64,000 bases of DNA. Origin: Maricurvus nonylphenolicus. Lineage in GTDB: Bacteria > Pseudomonadota > Gammaproteobacteria > Pseudomonadales > Cellvibrionaceae. The DNA lies in contig NZ_AP031498.1 of the NCBI RefSeq assembly GCF_042854845.1, positions 4,960,001 to 5,024,000 on the forward strand. Reading direction: 5' to 3'. Under the pieces are notes generated by a model. That model ran no database searches. It saw only the letters and a list, made by a program, of their open reading frames with translations, and was not told the origin of the DNA. Both the position numbers and the translations under genes were made by a program. This document shows positions 60,870 to 64,000 of the stretch, piece by piece. The number at the start of each line of letters is the position of its first letter. Within the stretch, counting starts at the first letter, position 1.

Positions 60870-62288
60870 ATGAATTTTGACCCCAAAGCCATTGAGCAGG
60901 AAGTCCATGACTGGTTCTTTGTAGAATATTTTGACCGCTGGGTCGCCAAGGGTGCTGGCGAAAGTAATGACGAAGCCACCTTTATTTCCAACTATTGGAA
61001 TAGCCCGATGTTTGTCAGTGCACCGCCGGCGATGAGTAGTTGGCTCACATCAGACGAGCATGTATTTTTGTTCTTCCAGGCTCAGCAGGAACTGCTACAG
61101 GCCTTAGGTTACACCCATACCGATATTCCTGATCAACGCATTCGTGTGTTTACCGAAGCCGGCGCTGAGATCGATGTTATCTGGTCGCGCTGTGCCGGCG
61201 ACCAGGAGTTAGAACGCCTTGTCGTTAATTTCCAGGTTATGAAACTTGAAAACCGCTGGAAAGTTGTAGGTATTCACTCCAAATATACCGATGCCGATAA
61301 CCTCGAAGATGCCTGGACCAACCCAGGGGCCAATGGCCCATTCCTACCTGATAACGACAGTCGCTTCCCGATAGAGAAACTCGATGCGGAACTGCGAGAC
61401 GTATACAGCGTTACACCAAATTTGCCGTTCCACGACCCCAAACTACTACAAGCCGGTCGCTTGCAGTATGAATTCTTTACCTACAATGAGCCCGAAGCCG
61501 GTGTTGACGTGCGTGAAGTTAATCTCGAAAACACCATGATTCGTACCATTACCCCACAGGAAAATCGCAGTGGTGCTGCCCTCCTCTGGATTCATGGAGG
61601 CGGCCTGGTGGCCGGCCGCTCAAACCAATTAAGTCGCGGTGCCTCACTGGTAGCCAAGTTAACCGGTGCCACAGCCATTACTGTAAATTATCGCCTGGCG
61701 CCTGAGCACCCTTACCCAGCAGCACATACCGATTGCCATACCGCCTGGACCTGGATACAGGACAACGCGGAGTCACTAGGCATTGATCCTAAACGCATAG
61801 TTGTTGTTGGAAGTAGCGCCGGTGGCGGTCTTGCCGCAGGTTTATGTCAACGTCTTGTTGACGAGGGAGGCCCTCAGCCTGCTGCGCAAGTGCTCTTCTA
61901 TCCGATGCTGGACGATCGCACCGCTGCAGACAACAGCCTTGATGACGCAGGTCATTATGTCTGGGGCAACCGTGAAAACCGGGTAGCCTGGAACGCCTAT
62001 CTGGCTCCAAATTCCGTAGGCGATGCAACATTACCAGGTTATGCCTCACCTGCGCGACGCGACAATTTGAGTGGCCTACCCCCAACCTGGATTGGTGTAG
62101 GTAGCGTAGATTTATTTCATCAGGAAGCCACCACGTATGCGGAACGCCTTGAGGCTGCAGGTGTACCTGTAGAATATCTGAGCATCGCAGGTGCTCCTCA
62201 TGTGTTTGAAATACTTGCCCCCCAAGCTGCTGTTTCACAACAGTTTTTAGGCTCCGCGCTAACATTTTTAAGTAAGTCTCTGGCATAA
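60870..62288 (+). CDS. NTF2-like domain fused to HSL-family esterase
   Basis: About 472 residues. Residues about 1-140 resemble an NTF2/SnoaL-like fold (FDPKAIEQEVHDWFFVEYFDRW...IHSKYTDAD; DUF6841-like). The C-terminal 300 or so residues are a hormone-sensitive-lipase-type hydrolase with HGGG (IHGGGLVAG), YRLAPEHPYPAA, nucleophile GSSAGGG, catalytic Asp near GSVDLF and His in GAPHVFE. The ATG at 60870 has AGGAG nine bases upstream. Cytoplasmic. The fusion may tie substrate binding or isomerisation to ester cleavage. It lies next to an SDR operon under the same operator. Confidence 0.85.
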   Translation: MNFDPKAIEQEVHDWFFVEYFDRWVAKGAGESNDEATFISNYWNSPMFVSAPPAMSSWLTSDEHVFLFFQAQQELLQALGYTHTDIPDQRIRVFTEAGAEIDVIWSRCAGDQELERLVVNFQVMKLENRWKVVGIHSKYTDADNLEDAWTNPGANGPFLPDNDSRFPIEKLDAELRDVYSVTPNLPFHDPKLLQAGRLQYEFFTYNEPEAGVDVREVNLENTMIRTITPQENRSGAALLWIHGGGLVAGRSNQLSRGASLVAKLTGATAITVNYRLAPEHPYPAAHTDCHTAWTWIQDNAESLGIDPKRIVVVGSSAGGGLAAGLCQRLVDEGGPQPAAQVLFYPMLDDRTAADNSLDDAGHYVWGNRENRVAWNAYLAPNSVGDATLPGYASPARRDNLSGLPPTWIGVGSVDLFHQEATTYAERLEAAGVPVEYLSIAGAPHVFEILAPQAAVSQQFLGSALTFLSKSLA

Positions 62289-62402
62289 CATTGCCGCACA
62301 AGCCATAACTGCGTCACTGCAGTTATGGCTTCTTTCCTTCTGCATACTCCCCTCCCCGCTCGAATTAATTATCCACAAACTGATATTTAGCTGTTGCCTT
62401 TT

Positions 62403-62445
62403 AAGGTTTCATGACGCTACCATTGGGGTTGCATAATGCAACCAA
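62403..62445. promoter_or_regulatory. Tandem 21-bp operators, sites G and H
   Basis: Site G (62403-62423) has arms AAGGTTTCAT and ACGCTACCAT around G. Site H (62425-62445) has arms GGGGTTGCAT and ATGCAACCAA around A. Centres are 22 bases apart, two helical turns. Both lie 44-86 bases before the TonB receptor ATG. Confidence 0.75.
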
Positions 62446-62488
62446 GATAAATAATAACTATTTGAGAGAGCATATCGGGAGATAAGTC

Positions 62489-64000
62489 ATGCGTTATAAA
62501 CTCACTCTATTAGCTAGTGCCATTATTGGATTATCAGGTCAGGTCTCTGCAGAGGATCTACTGCTGGAAGAAGTTGTGGTAACCGCTACCAAACGTGCAA
62601 CAACCCTGCAAGAGGTTCCCATTGCGGTATCGGTTACCAGCGGTGAAACGATAGAACAGGCGCAGATTCGTGATATCGGCGATTTGCAGTCGGTCGTACC
62701 TTCACTGCGCGTCGAGCAACGAGCTAACGCCGCTGCCGCCAACTTTATTATTCGCGGCTTCGGTAACGGCGATAACAATCCGGGGATCGAATCTTCTGTT
62801 GCCGTATTCGTTGATGGCGTTTACCGTTCACGCTCAGCTTCAGCTATTTCTGACCTGCCTAATATTGAGCGCATTGAAGTCCTGCGCGGTCCTCAGTCCA
62901 CTTTGTTTGGTAAAAATGCCTCCGCCGGTGTTATCAGTATTGTCACCAAGGCACCCCAGTATGAGTTTGGCGGTTCTGCCGAGATTTCCTACGGCAACTA
63001 CAACTCCACCGTCGCCAAAGGCAATATCACGGGCCCCATCACCGATAACATTGCCTATAGCCTGTCTGCCAATGTTAACCAACGCGACGGCTATATGGAT
63101 GTGGTTAATTTAGATAAAGAATCTAACGACCGTGACCGTTGGGATGTACGTGGTGATTTACTGTTTGAACCAACCGAAGATCTTTCCATTCGCATGATTG
63201 CTGATTTCGGCAAGATTGAAGATGTTTGCTGTGGCGGCAGTAACCTGGTTAGCGATCCAGGCCTGGAAACCATATTAACCGGTTTGGCTGGTGGCGCGCC
63301 TTATGCATCCGAAGATCCCTTTTCCTATGATCTTTATCAAACCATCATTTCAGAAAATGACATCGAGAACAAAGGTATTTCGATACAGGTAGACTACGAG
63401 CTGGGTGACTATGCCTTAACCTCAATTACCTCTTACCGTGAGACCGATGCATTCCAAAATGACGATCGCGATTTCAGTGCCGCCGACCTGATTAACTCCA
63501 AGGGTGAGCACACACAAATCGAGACATTCACACAGGAATTCCGCCTGACCTCAAACTTCGACGGACCGGTAAACTTCCTGTTAGGCGCTTATATTTTTGA
63601 TGAGCAAGTAGAGTTCGATACCAGTCTGACCTACGGCACACAGTTCCGCTCCTATGCCGATCTGCTTATTCAAGGTTTAACCGGTGGAACTCAGGATCTT
63701 GATGCAGTAGAAACTGCTCTTGGCCCATTGGGTGTAGCCTCAGGTGATCTTTTTGAACACAGCACGGGTTATACCAATGAGACCTACGAGCTCGATAACT
63801 TTGCCATATCTTTCTTTGGTACTGTTGATATTGATCTGAACGATACAACAACACTGACCGCAGGATTTAACTACACCAAGGACGAGAAGGAGTACGAGCT
63901 TGGGATTGAAAGTAATGAAGTCTTTTCTGAACTAGATCTCACCGGCAACCCACTAACAGCTCTGCAGTTCCTGCCTCCATTCCTGGGTGTATCTAATGCC
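62489..64000 (+). CDS. TonB-dependent outer membrane receptor (3' end outside the window)
   Basis: At least 504 codons, open to the window edge. Signal peptide (RYKLTLLASAIIGLSGQVSA), TonB-box-like LEEVVVTATKRATTLQEVPIAVSV, plug with IIRGFGNGDNNPGIESSVAVFVDGV and LRGPQSTLFGKNASAGVISIVTKAP, then the start of the beta-barrel. GGGAGA lies before the ATG at 62489. Same subgroup as the receptor at 21-23 kb. Two operators of the HxlR-linked palindrome stand upstream, so it is the likely outer-membrane entry route for the ester or lipid substrate of this regulon. Confidence 0.9.
   Translation, partial: MRYKLTLLASAIIGLSGQVSAEDLLLEEVVVTATKRATTLQEVPIAVSVTSGETIEQAQIRDIGDLQSVVPSLRVEQRANAAAANFIIRGFGNGDNNPGIESSVAVFVDGVYRSRSASAISDLPNIERIEVLRGPQSTLFGKNASAGVISIVTKAPQYEFGGSAEISYGNYNSTVAKGNITGPITDNIAYSLSANVNQRDGYMDVVNLDKESNDRDRWDVRGDLLFEPTEDLSIRMIADFGKIEDVCCGGSNLVSDPGLETILTGLAGGAPYASEDPFSYDLYQTIISENDIENKGISIQVDYELGDYALTSITSYRETDAFQNDDRDFSAADLINSKGEHTQIETFTQEFRLTSNFDGPVNFLLGAYIFDEQVEFDTSLTYGTQFRSYADLLIQGLTGGTQDLDAVETALGPLGVASGDLFEHSTGYTNETYELDNFAISFFGTVDIDLNDTTTLTAGFNYTKDEKEYELGIESNEVFSELDLTGNPLTALQFLPPFLGVSNA

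Overview
The window looks like a chromosomal segment of a free-living, probably marine, aerobic gammaproteobacterium. The evidence is two or more TonB-dependent receptors of the marine 'VVTAxKR' type, sulfatases, a TRAP transporter, DUF3604, a CrbS/CrbR acetate switch beside an ActP-type symporter, and a DcaP-like porin. A Cellvibrionales/Spongiibacteraceae-like lineage is my guess. No rRNA, tRNA, CRISPR array, insertion sequence or phage gene was seen. The last gene runs off the right edge.

Layout. 0.2-0.7 kb: dsbB between two copies of a 44-bp repeat. 0.9-16.6 kb: a glucuronate regulon made of three units. These are a TRAP-kdgK-uxuA-uxaC-uxuB operon, a GH2 glycosidase-DUF3604 operon and a sulfatase. 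Each has a TTGGTATTACCAA-type operator, and a FadR-type GntR regulator is encoded divergently. 16.7-17.4 kb: a periplasmic binding-like protein. 17.5-20.8 kb: NO defence, with a glycine-zipper protein plus hmp under an apparent sigma-54 promoter with two GT-N7-AC sites, facing norR. 21-26.9 kb: TonB receptor, TetR regulator, a PhlG-like C-C hydrolase and a second sulfatase.

26.9-38.6 kb: acetate module. It holds an exonuclease, a cNMP/CBS/DUF294 protein, a small exported protein, actP with its small subunit, a DcaP-like porin, CrbR-like regulator and CrbS-like sensor. Five copies of a TTAGAC-N4-GTCTAA-like motif lie upstream of these genes. 38.9-41.1 kb: a GAF-PAS-GGDEF-EAL protein. 41.1-46.1 kb: a copper/silver RND system (small exported protein, CusB, CusA) behind a promoter with the 19-bp spacer typical of MerR/CueR control. 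46.3-46.9 kb: a membrane protein of unknown role.

47.1 kb to the end: an accessory region whose every divergent or leading promoter carries a 21-bp palindrome with consensus arms ATGGTTKCAT and ATGMAACCAT around one base. Two copies sit before an HxlR-family regulator. Single or paired copies precede a molybdopterin oxidoreductase, a lipase plus lipase foldase, an alpha/beta hydrolase, a 3-oxoacid CoA-transferase/hydrolase/short-chain fatty acid transporter operon, an SDR operon, an NTF2-like/HSL hydrolase fusion and a TonB receptor. I read this as one coordinated ester or lipid catabolic regulon. It is the best candidate here for an undescribed system. Its substrate cannot be read from sequence.
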